A DNA stretch of 64,000 bases from Phycisphaerales bacterium. GTDB lineage: Bacteria > Planctomycetota > Phycisphaerae > Phycisphaerales > SM1A02. Of the stretch, positions 44,065-51,733 are shown in pieces; position 1 is the first letter of the stretch, and each line of letters begins with the position of its first letter. The notes beneath the pieces were generated by a model, which was given only the letters and a program-made list of their open reading frames with translations, ran no database searches and was not told where the DNA came from. The stretch is taken from assembly GCA_009691915.1 (NCBI GenBank), contig SIAD01000002.1:182562-246561 (forward strand), read 5' to 3'. The position numbers and the translations under genes were made by a program.

Positions 44065-45186
44065 ATGGCCAGAAAGCCAACTACGACGACCGCGTCAGTC
44101 CGCCAGGAGACTCTTGGCAAGATTGCCGCGTTGGGCACGACGGTCGCGAAGGCGGCCCTTGCCGAGAGCGACCCGTTTGTCGATGTTCCAACCCGCACCA
44201 TCTCCAACACCACCTACAACGAGACGCGGCGGCTCCTTCAGATGGGCGATGCCACACTGCGGCGAAATCTCTTCAACACGGGGCAGGCCCGCAAGTTCAT
44301 GCAGATGGTGCTCCTCTCGAAGGGGTGCAAGGATCTGCTCGAGGCTCAGAAAACGCTGAGTCTTCGTGGGATGTACTACAAGAGCCTTCACACGATCGCT
44401 GGCACCAACGAGAAGACATTCGACGATCAGGAAGAATCCGACGGAATCCTGGAGGACATCGAAGTGTCGTTGGCGACCCTTCGCGAAAACCTGCATCTAT
44501 TCGCCAAGAAGCGCGGGACGATGGTGGGGAACATCACTGTCGTCGACAAGGGTGACTCGATCGACTGCCGTCGAATGGGCACGGGTGGGTACGCGATCCC
44601 ATCGATCTGCGAGCCCTCAGTCGTGCAATTCGCCAAGTGCGATGCCAAGTTCGTCCTTCATGTCGAGAAGGACACCGTGTGGAGCCGCTTCAACGAAGAC
44701 CGGTTCTGGGAGACCCACAACTGCATCCTCACCGAGGGAAGCGGCCAGCCCCCGCGTGGGGTCCGTCGGCTCCTGTATCGACTCAACAAGGAGCTCGGTC
44801 TCCCGGTCATCTGCCTGCTCGACTGCGACCCCTGGGGGCACTACATCTACTCGGTCATCAAGCAGGGTTCGATCAACCTTGCGTTCGAGAGCGAGCGCAT
44901 GGCGATCCCGGACGCGAGGTACCTCGGAATCCGCTCCGCAGACTTCGAGCGGTGCGGCCTCTCCGACGATGTCAAGATCTCGCTCAACGACCGCGACATC
45001 GAGCGGGCGAAACAGATCGCCGAGTACCCGTGGTTTGCGAAGAAGAAGCCGTGGCAGAAGGAGATCTCGCAGATGCTGCGCAACGGCTTCAAGATGGAAG
45101 TCGAGTCGCTGATCACCAAGGACATCTCCTATGTCACCGAGACCTATGTCCCGGAGCGACTCAAGGCGAAAGACTGGATCGACTGA
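44065..45186 (+). CDS. top6A: DNA topoisomerase VI subunit A (Spo11-like)
   Basis: DNA-cleaving subunit of topoisomerase VI, 373 residues. The winged-helix 5Y-CAP domain has SLRGMYYKSLHT with the candidate catalytic tyrosine at 104 or 105. The Toprim domain shows VEKDTVW (Glu201) and LLDCDPWGHYIYS (Asp253, Asp255). A clear AGGAG precedes the ATG. With Top6B it should form a functional A2B2 enzyme that relaxes and decatenates DNA with 5' two-base overhangs. The 3' end overlaps the convergent histidine-kinase gene by 26 bp. Confidence 0.96.
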   Translation: MARKPTTTTASVRQETLGKIAALGTTVAKAALAESDPFVDVPTRTISNTTYNETRRLLQMGDATLRRNLFNTGQARKFMQMVLLSKGCKDLLEAQKTLSLRGMYYKSLHTIAGTNEKTFDDQEESDGILEDIEVSLATLRENLHLFAKKRGTMVGNITVVDKGDSIDCRRMGTGGYAIPSICEPSVVQFAKCDAKFVLHVEKDTVWSRFNEDRFWETHNCILTEGSGQPPRGVRRLLYRLNKELGLPVICLLDCDPWGHYIYSVIKQGSINLAFESERMAIPDARYLGIRSADFERCGLSDDVKISLNDRDIERAKQIAEYPWFAKKKPWQKEISQMLRNGFKMEVESLITKDISYVTETYVPERLKAKDWID

Positions 45187-46072
45187 CTTCCGGAACCGCG
45201 GCTCCGGAGGGCAGCGTCACAAGGAAGTCGCTGCCCGTGCCCGTCTTCGTGAAGACCGAGATCGAGCCGCCATGTTCTTCAACGATCCGCTTGGCGACAG
45301 CGAGCCCTAGGCCGCTGCCACCCTTCTTGGTGGTCACATAGGGGCGGAAGATCTCCTCTCGCAAGTGATCCGGGATCCCTGGGCCGGTGTCGATCACATG
45401 AATCCGGGGGGTCGGGGCAGCCCCAGCCTCGGCGTCACCCGCCTCAACGCGCACGATGAGTTCGCGGCGCCGTCCCGGCTCGTTCGACTCCATCGCCTGC
45501 GCGGCATTGAGCATCAGATTCAGGAGCGCTTGTTTGACGAGTCCCGCGTCGATGCTTGCGGGAATCGCTCGCTCAGGCAGGTCTGCTCGCACGAGTACGC
45601 CGACTCGCTCGCACTCGGGGTGAACGAAGTCGGTCAGGTCTTCGACAAGTTCCCGCAGGTCGCAGGGTGATCGGTCGAGGTGAATCCTCCCGGCGTATCT
45701 AAGGAACTCCTCGAGGATGTCCTTGAGTCGGCTGGTCTCGCGGGTCAGGCTGTCCACGCGCCTTAGAAGGGGATGCGATTCGTCTTGAGGAAGCTTGGCG
45801 TCGAGAATGCTCTCACGGAGGAGTTGGGAATTGAGCACGATGCTTGACAGAGGGTTCTTGATCTCATGGGCCAGGCCACTAGTCAGCGACCCGGCCTCCG
45901 CGACTCTCGCTGCGACGACGCTTCCGTCGCCGTCCTGCCCATACCGGTGTCGGCGAATGGCGTGGCGTCTCAGGCGAGCCGCAACGCGGGCGCGAAGGAA
46001 CACCGCCACGACTAGCGCGCCGACGGCACCGCCAATGACAAGCCCAACGAAGAAGTCAGTGTCGAAATTCAC
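45161..46072 (-). CDS. Membrane-bound sensor histidine kinase
   Basis: 303 residues from GTG 46072. One N-terminal membrane helix (FFVGLVIGGAVGALVVAVFL) and almost no periplasmic sensor. The dimerisation/phosphoacceptor motif SLTSGLAHEIKNPLSSI carries His69; the ATPase domain has the N box LLNLMLNAAQAM, G1 DTGPGIP, F box IFRPYVTTK and G2 GGSGLGLAVAKR. It resembles the NtrB/ZraS class. No response regulator is adjacent. An in-frame TTG at 46090 is an alternative start. Confidence 0.88.
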   Translation of the reverse strand: MNFDTDFFVGLVIGGAVGALVVAVFLRARVAARLRRHAIRRHRYGQDGDGSVVAARVAEAGSLTSGLAHEIKNPLSSIVLNSQLLRESILDAKLPQDESHPLLRRVDSLTRETSRLKDILEEFLRYAGRIHLDRSPCDLRELVEDLTDFVHPECERVGVLVRADLPERAIPASIDAGLVKQALLNLMLNAAQAMESNEPGRRRELIVRVEAGDAEAGAAPTPRIHVIDTGPGIPDHLREEIFRPYVTTKKGGSGLGLAVAKRIVEEHGGSISVFTKTGTGSDFLVTLPSGAAVPEVSRSSLSP

Positions 46073-46163
46073 GGCGGGGCAGTGGCCCAACGACTGTCAC
46101 CAACGGTTGCTTGCAGACTCGGTGAGCCCGTTCGGTTCGTACAAAGGGCTCGTGATCCCACGG

Positions 46164-46427
46164 CTAGGCCGGGGCGGTCTCGCGGGCGAGCGCCCGCGCG
46201 TGGGTCGCGGCCCATCCCTTGGTGCCAGCCTGCGCGCTGTAGACGACCTTCTCCCCGTCGCGGAATGTCCGGAATCCCTGGTCCTGTTCGATCACACTGA
46301 AGTGGACAAAGATGTCCTGCCCCTGCGGACCAATGATGAAACCAAAACCCTTCCGGGCATCAAACCACTTGATGATGCCTTCCGTCTTGTCGATGACCTT
46401 GTCGATGGTCTTTTCGCTATCCGGCAT
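46164..46427 (-). CDS. Cold-shock domain protein
   Basis: 87-residue nucleic-acid-binding protein of the CspA family. The cold-shock domain occupies about residues 15-80, with GIIKWFDARKGFGFI (RNP1 KGFGFI) and DIFVHF (RNP2). A short charged N-terminal extension (MPDSEKTIDKVIDK) precedes it. GGAGG sits 6 nt before the ATG, so this gene uses a Shine-Dalgarno. The 120-nt upstream stretch is A/T-rich compared with its surroundings. The much longer open frame upstream is a shadow of pnp. Confidence 0.93.
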   Translation of the reverse strand: MPDSEKTIDKVIDKTEGIIKWFDARKGFGFIIGPQGQDIFVHFSVIEQDQGFRTFRDGEKVVYSAQAGTKGWAATHARALARETAPA

Positions 46428-46551
46428 ATGAGACCTCCGCACAGAACCGCTTAAGTGTGACCCGAAAATGAGGATCGGCAACATGAACGCGACAGAAACG
46501 AAGTTTTTTGAGAATCTTTTATGGTTCACGGATCCGGCCGGCCTACAGGGC

Positions 46552-46583
46552 TCAAAAATGGGGGACCTGCTGCCAGGTCCCCC
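46552..46583 (-). terminator. Intrinsic terminator downstream of pnp
   Basis: On the minus strand GGGGGACCTG / CAGGTCCCCC form a perfect 10-bp stem with a 4-nt loop, followed by ATTTTTG. It lies 29 bp after the pnp stop and before the cold-shock gene, so the latter probably has its own promoter. Confidence 0.88.
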
Positions 46584-46611
46584 TTGTTCTAAGCCATTGA
46601 CGAATGGGTTC

Positions 46612-48873
46612 TTACCTTCGATCGCGCCCACCGCGTCCGCGATCCCGACCCTGGGATCGTCCGCCGCCACCACCGCCGTGTCCGTCGCCACCTTCGCCCT
46701 CACCGCCCTCGGGGCCGACGAGCGCCCCCTCGGGCGGCTCAAGGAGGGCCTTGCGGCTGAGTTTGATGCGGCCGGTGTCGTCGACATTGATGACCTTGAC
46801 CTTGATCGAGTCTCCGAGCTTCACAACCTCGGTGACGCTCTTCACGAACCCGTAGGCGAGTTCGCTGATGTGGACCATGCCGTCGGTTCCCGGAGCAAGT
46901 TCCACGAAGGCGCCGAACTCCTTGATGGAAACGACCTTCCCCTCGTAGATCGTTCCGATCTTGATCTCAGCTCCGAGCGCCTCGATCTCGGCACGGGCCT
47001 GCGCCGCACTCTCGGCGTTTGCGCACGCGATGAAGACGGTGCCATCTTCTTCAATGTCGATCTGCGCACCGGTGCGCGCCTGGATCGACCGGATCATCTT
47101 GCCGCCGGGACCGATGACCTTGCCGATCTTCTCCGGATCGATCTTGATGACGGTGATCCGTGGCGCCAACGGGGAAATGTCCGCGCGTGGCTTGGCGATC
47201 ACCTGCTCCATCTGGTCGATCAGGAACAGGCGGCCTTCGCGCGCCTGCTCAAAGACCGTCTTGATCTCGTCAATGAGGAGCCCGCGGGCCTTGAGATCGA
47301 GCTGGATGCCGGTGATCCCGTCGCGCGTCCCGGAGACCTTGAAGTCCATCTCGCCGAAGAAGTCTTCTTCGCCGATGATGTCAGTCACATGGGTGACCTT
47401 GCCCGCTGCGTTGGTGAACCGACCGACGGAGATACCCGCGCAGGTGCCCTTGATCGGGACGCCCGCGTCCATGAGTGCGAGGCACCCGCCACAGACGCTC
47501 GCCATGCTTGACGAGCCGTTGCTCTCGGTGATCTCGCTTGTGAGGCGGACGGTGTAGGGGAAGTCCTCGGCGCTGGGAAGGATCGCAAGAAGTGATCGTT
47601 CTGCCAGCGCTCCGTGACCGATCTCGCGGCGACCGGGGCCGGTGATGCGCCCGGCCTCACCCGTGCAGAACGGAGGGAAGTAGTAGTGAAGGTAGAACTT
47701 CTTGGCGTACTCGGGCAGGAGACCATCGACGATCTGCTCGTCCTTCGTAGTTCCAAGCGTGCAGGTCACGATTGATTGCGTCTCGCCGCGCTGGAAGAAC
47801 GCGGAGCCGTGGGTGCGCGGGAGCAGCGCCACACTCATGTCGAGCGGGCGGATCTGACGGAGCGGTCGGCCGTCGGCCCGGACGCCCTTCTCGGCAACCA
47901 GATAGTGCGTGACCTTTTTCTCGAGAATCCGGAGTGCTTCCTTGGCTTCGCGGGCGCGCTTCTCGGCGGCGATGTGGTCGGTGTAAGCCAACCCAGCCCG
48001 AACCGCGAAGAACGAATCGATCGTCCACTTCTTGATCCGATCAACCTCATCATTGCGCGCTTGCTTGCCGAAAATCTGACGCGCCTTGACGAGCTCGTCG
48101 TAGGCCTTCTCCTTGACCAGCGCCATGACCTCTGCGCTCGGCGCAGTCGACTCACCCGCACGCTTCGCCGGTGCGCCGCACTTGGCGTGGAGCTCGTTCA
48201 CCAGATCCAGAATGGGCTTGACACCCTGGTCGTAGCCGAAAGAGATCGCCGCGATCATGTCGGCTTCGCAGATTTCCGCGGCACCGACTTCAATCATGTT
48301 GATTCCGTCGGAGTGACCCGAGAGGACGAGATCGAGGTCGCTGAACTCCATCTGTGCCTGCGTCGGGTTGATGACAAAGTGAGGCTGGTCATCGATGAAG
48401 ATGCGCCCGACGCGAACGGTCGCGATCGGTCCATTGAATGGCGCATCGGAGAGGTGGAGCGCCGCCGCCGCAGCGGAGCATGCCAGCACATCCGAGTCGT
48501 TCTGACCGTCGTGGGAGAGCACGAGCGCCTGCAGCTGCACTTCGTCGACGAACCCTTCGGGGAAGAGCGGACGGATCGGGCGATCCATCATGCGCATGGT
48601 GAGGATTTCCTTCTCGCTCGGTGGTCCTTCCTTCTTGCGAAAGCCTCCGGGATACTTGCCGGCCGCCGGACCCTTCTCGCGGTAGTCGCAGGTGAGAGGA
48701 AAGAAGTCGATCCCCGGACGCGGGTTGGCGCGCACGGCCGTGGCGAGAACGACCGTCTCGCCGTAGGTCGCCATGACGGCGCCGCCGGCCAGCTTTGCGA
48801 TCTTGCCGGTCTCGAGTCGCAGCGTGCGGCCGCCGATCTCGCGTTCAACGATGGTGTGGGTTCTAGTTGTCAT
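46612..48873 (-). CDS. pnp: Polyribonucleotide nucleotidyltransferase (PNPase)
   Basis: 3'-5' phosphorolytic RNase, 753 residues. Two RNase PH domains (GKIAKLAGGAVMATYGETVV at the start; second with RTHGSAFFQRGETQSIVT) are followed by a KH domain (EKIGKVIGPGGKMIRSI) and an S1 domain (YEGKVVSIKEFGAFVEL; GMVHISEL). The protein ends with an extra Gly/Arg/Asp-rich tail of about 35 residues, likely RNA-binding and disordered. It lies downstream of rpsO, the classical rpsO-pnp arrangement. Confidence 0.98.
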   Translation of the reverse strand: MTTRTHTIVEREIGGRTLRLETGKIAKLAGGAVMATYGETVVLATAVRANPRPGIDFFPLTCDYREKGPAAGKYPGGFRKKEGPPSEKEILTMRMMDRPIRPLFPEGFVDEVQLQALVLSHDGQNDSDVLACSAAAAALHLSDAPFNGPIATVRVGRIFIDDQPHFVINPTQAQMEFSDLDLVLSGHSDGINMIEVGAAEICEADMIAAISFGYDQGVKPILDLVNELHAKCGAPAKRAGESTAPSAEVMALVKEKAYDELVKARQIFGKQARNDEVDRIKKWTIDSFFAVRAGLAYTDHIAAEKRAREAKEALRILEKKVTHYLVAEKGVRADGRPLRQIRPLDMSVALLPRTHGSAFFQRGETQSIVTCTLGTTKDEQIVDGLLPEYAKKFYLHYYFPPFCTGEAGRITGPGRREIGHGALAERSLLAILPSAEDFPYTVRLTSEITESNGSSSMASVCGGCLALMDAGVPIKGTCAGISVGRFTNAAGKVTHVTDIIGEEDFFGEMDFKVSGTRDGITGIQLDLKARGLLIDEIKTVFEQAREGRLFLIDQMEQVIAKPRADISPLAPRITVIKIDPEKIGKVIGPGGKMIRSIQARTGAQIDIEEDGTVFIACANAESAAQARAEIEALGAEIKIGTIYEGKVVSIKEFGAFVELAPGTDGMVHISELAYGFVKSVTEVVKLGDSIKVKVINVDDTGRIKLSRKALLEPPEGALVGPEGGEGEGGDGHGGGGGGRSQGRDRGRGGRDRR

Positions 48874-49043
48874 ACGATCTGCCTTTCTGGGCCTCACTGT
48901 GGAGGCATCTGGATGAAGCCGCGCGGGTAATCAAGTGATCGCGGCCGGATGAAACCCCGGGGGGGCAGAGGACAAGTCGCACTGGGCCGGGTGAACCGAC
49001 GGTGTGGGTTGTCGACTGCCCTGAGGGGCGGGGTGGGGTGGGA

Positions 49044-49310
49044 CTACTTGCGCAGTCCAAGCTTCTTGATGAGTGCCGAGTACCCCTCCCGGTTGGTTTC
49101 GGCGATGTACCGCAGCAGGCGATTACGCTTGCTGACCATAAGGAGAAGCCCGCGGCGTCCCGCGTGGTCTCTGGCATGGGTCTTGAAATGATCCTGGAGC
49201 GAGTTGATCCGCTCGGTGAGAACCGCGATCTGGACTTCGGTCGAGCCTCGGTCGGTCGCGTGGCGCTGGTTCGCCTTGATGACCAGGTCTTTGTCTGCAG
49301 TTGCAATCAT
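49044..49310 (-). CDS. rpsO: 30S ribosomal protein S15
   Basis: 88-residue primary 16S rRNA-binding protein. [36 protein letters not shown] and [19 protein letters not shown] are diagnostic. Linked to pnp with 170 bp between. A good sigma-70 promoter and a hairpin-containing leader precede it, consistent with S15 feedback on its own mRNA as known in several bacteria. Confidence 0.98.
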   Translation of the reverse strand: MIATADKDLVIKANQRHATDRGSTEVQIAVLTERINSLQDHFKTHARDHAGRRGLLLMVSKRNRLLRYIAETNREGYSALIKKLGLRK

Positions 49311-49326
49311 GGGGGGTCTTTCCTGC

Positions 49327-49343
49327 GCGGCCTTCCGGGCCGC
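49327..49343 (-). promoter_or_regulatory. Hairpin in the rpsO leader, candidate S15 autoregulatory element
   Basis: GCGGCC / GGCCGC form a perfect 6-bp stem with a 5-nt loop within the roughly 55-nt leader between the predicted start site and the rpsO ATG. S15 leaders with structured elements are known in other phyla. No specific match to a described class is claimed. Confidence 0.4.
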
Positions 49344-49369
49344 TCTTTCGTCGTGAATTTGAGCGCCGC

Positions 49370-49398
49370 AGGATAGCTGGGCCGCCGAAGCGAGTCAA
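49370..49398 (-). promoter_or_regulatory. Sigma-70-type promoter of rpsO
   Basis: On the minus strand TTGACT (complement of 49393-49398), a 17-bp spacer and TATCCT (complement of 49370-49375) form a good -35/-10 pair, with transcription expected near 49363. Confidence 0.6.
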
Positions 49399-49404
49399 CG
49401 CCCA

Positions 49405-49410
49405 TATCCT
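49405..49410 (+). promoter_or_regulatory. Putative leaderless -10 element of the carboxyltransferase gene
   Basis: TATCCT is followed by six bases (CCAAGG) and ATG 49417. It lies only a few bases from the divergent rpsO -35. AAGG directly before the ATG is too close to act as a normal Shine-Dalgarno. Confidence 0.45.
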
Positions 49411-49416
49411 CCAAGG

Positions 49417-51054
49417 ATGAAGACCGCCGTCATCGGCCTCCGAACGGCCACCGACGAGTTTCTGGCTCTTGCCGCGACACTTGAGCAGGGGGGTGGCCCG
49501 TCGGGCATCGAGCGCCAGCACCGTCACGGCCGTTTGACGGCGCGCGAGCGCATCGCCCTGCTGCTTGATCCCGAGACGCCGTCGATGGAACTGGGTCTTC
49601 TCGCCGCATGGAACATGTATCGAGAGTATGGGGGTGCGCCGGGAGCGGGGGTTGTGACCACCGTTGGAGAGGTTGATGGCCGACTCTGCATGGTGATCGC
49701 CAATGACGCCACCGTGAAAGCTGGCGCGTTCTTCCCGATGACCTGCAAGAAGATCCTCCGCGCTCAGGAGATCGCTCAGCGGGCACGGTTGCCGTTGCTG
49801 TATCTCGTGGACAGTGCAGGGGTCTTCCTGCCGCTGCAGGAGGATGTCTTTCCTGACACCGACGACTTCGGGCGGATATTCAGAAACAACGCGGTGATCT
49901 CGGCGAGCGGACTTTCTCAGTACGCCGCGATCATGGGCAATTGCGTCGCCGGGGGGGGCTACTTGCCGGTGCTGTGTGACACCGTACTCATGACTGAGGG
50001 AAGCGGGCTGTATCTAGCGGGCCCGGCTCTCGTGAAGGCGGCGATCGGCCAGGAGGTCACCAGCGACGATCTCGGGGGGGCGGCAATGCACGCCCGAGTC
50101 TCCGCCACGATCGACTTTCGCGAGGTCGACGATCCCGCCTGCATCAACCGTATGCGGCGCCTAATGGCCGCGAATGCGTCAGCTCCTGTTGCCGCAAGAA
50201 CTCCGGTGGCCGAGGTCCCTCCATCTCGCGCCGTCGAGGAGATTTACAAGACTTTCAAGGCCGAGCCGGGATCGCAGTACGACATGCGCGACCTCCTGGC
50301 TTCTGTCATCGATGCGGACTCTGCCGACGAGTATCGCGCGGAGTCCGGACCTTCAATCGTCTGCCTGTACGCGCGCATCGGAGGGTTCCCGGTTGGGATT
50401 GTCGCCAACCAGCGGAAGCTGACTGAGCGCTCTCTGCCGGGGGGCAAGTCTGGTCCAACCGTGTCGAAGTGCATGCCCGCGGTCATCTATGACGACAGTG
50501 CCGACAAGGCCGCGCGGTTCATCATGGATGTCAACCAGCGACGGATTCCGCTGGTGTTCGTCCACGACACCACCGGCTTCATGGTTGGACGCGATAGCGA
50601 ACAGGGGGGGATCATTCGCGCCGGCGCGAAAATGGTGAACGCGATGGCGAACTCGGTGGTTCCCAAGCTTGTGCTCATCGCCGGCCAGTCCTACGGCGCC
50701 GGTAACTACGCGATGTGCGGACGGGCCTTCGATCCATTCCTGTCGCTGGCTTGGCCAGGCGGAAAGTGCGCCGTGATGGGAGCGGCGCAAGCGGCGAGCA
50801 CGCTCCTGCAGATCGACCTCGCGGCACGGGAACGCAAGGGAGAGTCGGTAGACCAAGCGACTCGTACCCAGATGCTTTCAGCAATCACAGCCTCGTACAG
50901 CGAGCAGCAGGACATTCGCTACGGGGCAAGCCGAGGATGGGTGGACAGGATCATCGAGCCGCACCGTACGCGGGAGGAGCTGGTGCTGGGGCTGCGCATG
51001 GCGGCGCAGGCACCTATCGCACGCGACTTTCGTACGGGCGTCCTCCAGACATGA
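49417..51054 (+). CDS. Acyl-CoA carboxylase carboxyltransferase (beta) subunit, methylcrotonyl-CoA type
   Basis: Carboxyltransferase subunit of a biotin-dependent acyl-CoA carboxylase, 545 residues. The crotonase-fold halves are visible: GAGVVTTVGEVDGRLCMVIA, MGNCVAGGGYLPVL, and C-terminal DTTGFMVGRDSEQGGIIRAG and GQSYGAGNYAMCGRAFDP, the latter close to MCC-beta. Substrate could be methylcrotonyl-, geranyl- or propionyl-CoA. No biotin carboxylase/BCCP partner is adjacent; it is coupled instead to rdgB through an ATGA overlap. Confidence 0.88.
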   Translation: MKTAVIGLRTATDEFLALAATLEQGGGPSGIERQHRHGRLTARERIALLLDPETPSMELGLLAAWNMYREYGGAPGAGVVTTVGEVDGRLCMVIANDATVKAGAFFPMTCKKILRAQEIAQRARLPLLYLVDSAGVFLPLQEDVFPDTDDFGRIFRNNAVISASGLSQYAAIMGNCVAGGGYLPVLCDTVLMTEGSGLYLAGPALVKAAIGQEVTSDDLGGAAMHARVSATIDFREVDDPACINRMRRLMAANASAPVAARTPVAEVPPSRAVEEIYKTFKAEPGSQYDMRDLLASVIDADSADEYRAESGPSIVCLYARIGGFPVGIVANQRKLTERSLPGGKSGPTVSKCMPAVIYDDSADKAARFIMDVNQRRIPLVFVHDTTGFMVGRDSEQGGIIRAGAKMVNAMANSVVPKLVLIAGQSYGAGNYAMCGRAFDPFLSLAWPGGKCAVMGAAQAASTLLQIDLAARERKGESVDQATRTQMLSAITASYSEQQDIRYGASRGWVDRIIEPHRTREELVLGLRMAAQAPIARDFRTGVLQT

Positions 51055-51713
51055 CTGAAATGAAGGGCATGACGAGCCCGCGCGCAGGCTGCCGGGAGAT
51101 CATCGTCGCCTCCGGGAACCCTCACAAGGTTGAGGAGATTCGAGAAATCCTTGCGCCCTGCGGCTTCGCCGTCCGTTCGCTGACCGAGGTCGGCGCCGAG
51201 TCGATGCCTGAGCCTGTCGAAGATGGCAATTCGTTCGCGGAGAACGCTCGTATCAAGGCGGTCGCCTATGCGCGCTCGCTGGGGCGCATGGTGCTGGCGG
51301 ACGATTCCGGTCTTGCCGTCGACGCCCTCGGCGGCGCCCCGGGGATCCACAGCGCACGATGGGCTGGCACCGGAGCCACGAGGGCCGAACGCGACGCATC
51401 GAACAACGCCAAGTTGCTCCGCGAACTCGCGAGCGTCCCCGACGCGCGCCGCAGCGCACGATTCGTCTGCGCGCTTTGCCTCGCGACTCCCAGCGGGCGG
51501 GTCGTCGCGGAGACGAGAGGTGAATACCCGGGGGTGATCGGCCACATGCTCCGGGGAACCAACGGTTTCGGCTACGACCCGCTGCTCGTCGTTACAAGCG
51601 ACGGCCGAACGAGCGCGGAACTCTCCCCTGAGGAGAAGAACGCGCGCAGTCATCGCGCCATGGCGGTGCGGGCGATGGTCGCGACCCTGGGCTCACGCGC
51701 CTTCGGCCAGTAG
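51051..51713 (+). CDS. rdgB: XTP/dITP diphosphatase (RdgB/HAM1 family)
   Basis: House-cleaning pyrophosphatase that removes non-canonical purine NTPs. ASGNPHKVEEIREIL at the N-terminus, NARIKA, ADDSGLAVDALGGAPGIHSARWAG, and GTNGFGYDPLL are all present; 220 residues. The N-terminal 17 residues before IIVASGN are extra, and the second or third ATG could be used. The first ATG overlaps the carboxyltransferase stop by 4 bp. Confidence 0.95.
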   Translation: MTEMKGMTSPRAGCREIIVASGNPHKVEEIREILAPCGFAVRSLTEVGAESMPEPVEDGNSFAENARIKAVAYARSLGRMVLADDSGLAVDALGGAPGIHSARWAGTGATRAERDASNNAKLLRELASVPDARRSARFVCALCLATPSGRVVAETRGEYPGVIGHMLRGTNGFGYDPLLVVTSDGRTSAELSPEEKNARSHRAMAVRAMVATLGSRAFGQ

Positions 51714-51721
51714 AAGCGGTC

Positions 51722-51727
51722 TAGGAT
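51722..51727 (+). promoter_or_regulatory. Putative leaderless -10 element of the YkgJ-like gene
   Basis: TAGGAT is followed by six bases (CGCGTC) and GTG 51734, in the 20-bp gap after rdgB. Confidence 0.4.
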
Positions 51728-51733
51728 CGCGTC

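Noticed and set aside
44065-46072. Histidine kinase as part of the topoisomerase VI operon
   Set aside because: It is on the opposite strand and convergent, so the association is positional only.
48874-49043. Possible terminator or RNase III site between rpsO and pnp
   Set aside because: Only a 4-bp GCCC/GGGC stem without a T-run was found; nothing strong enough to annotate.
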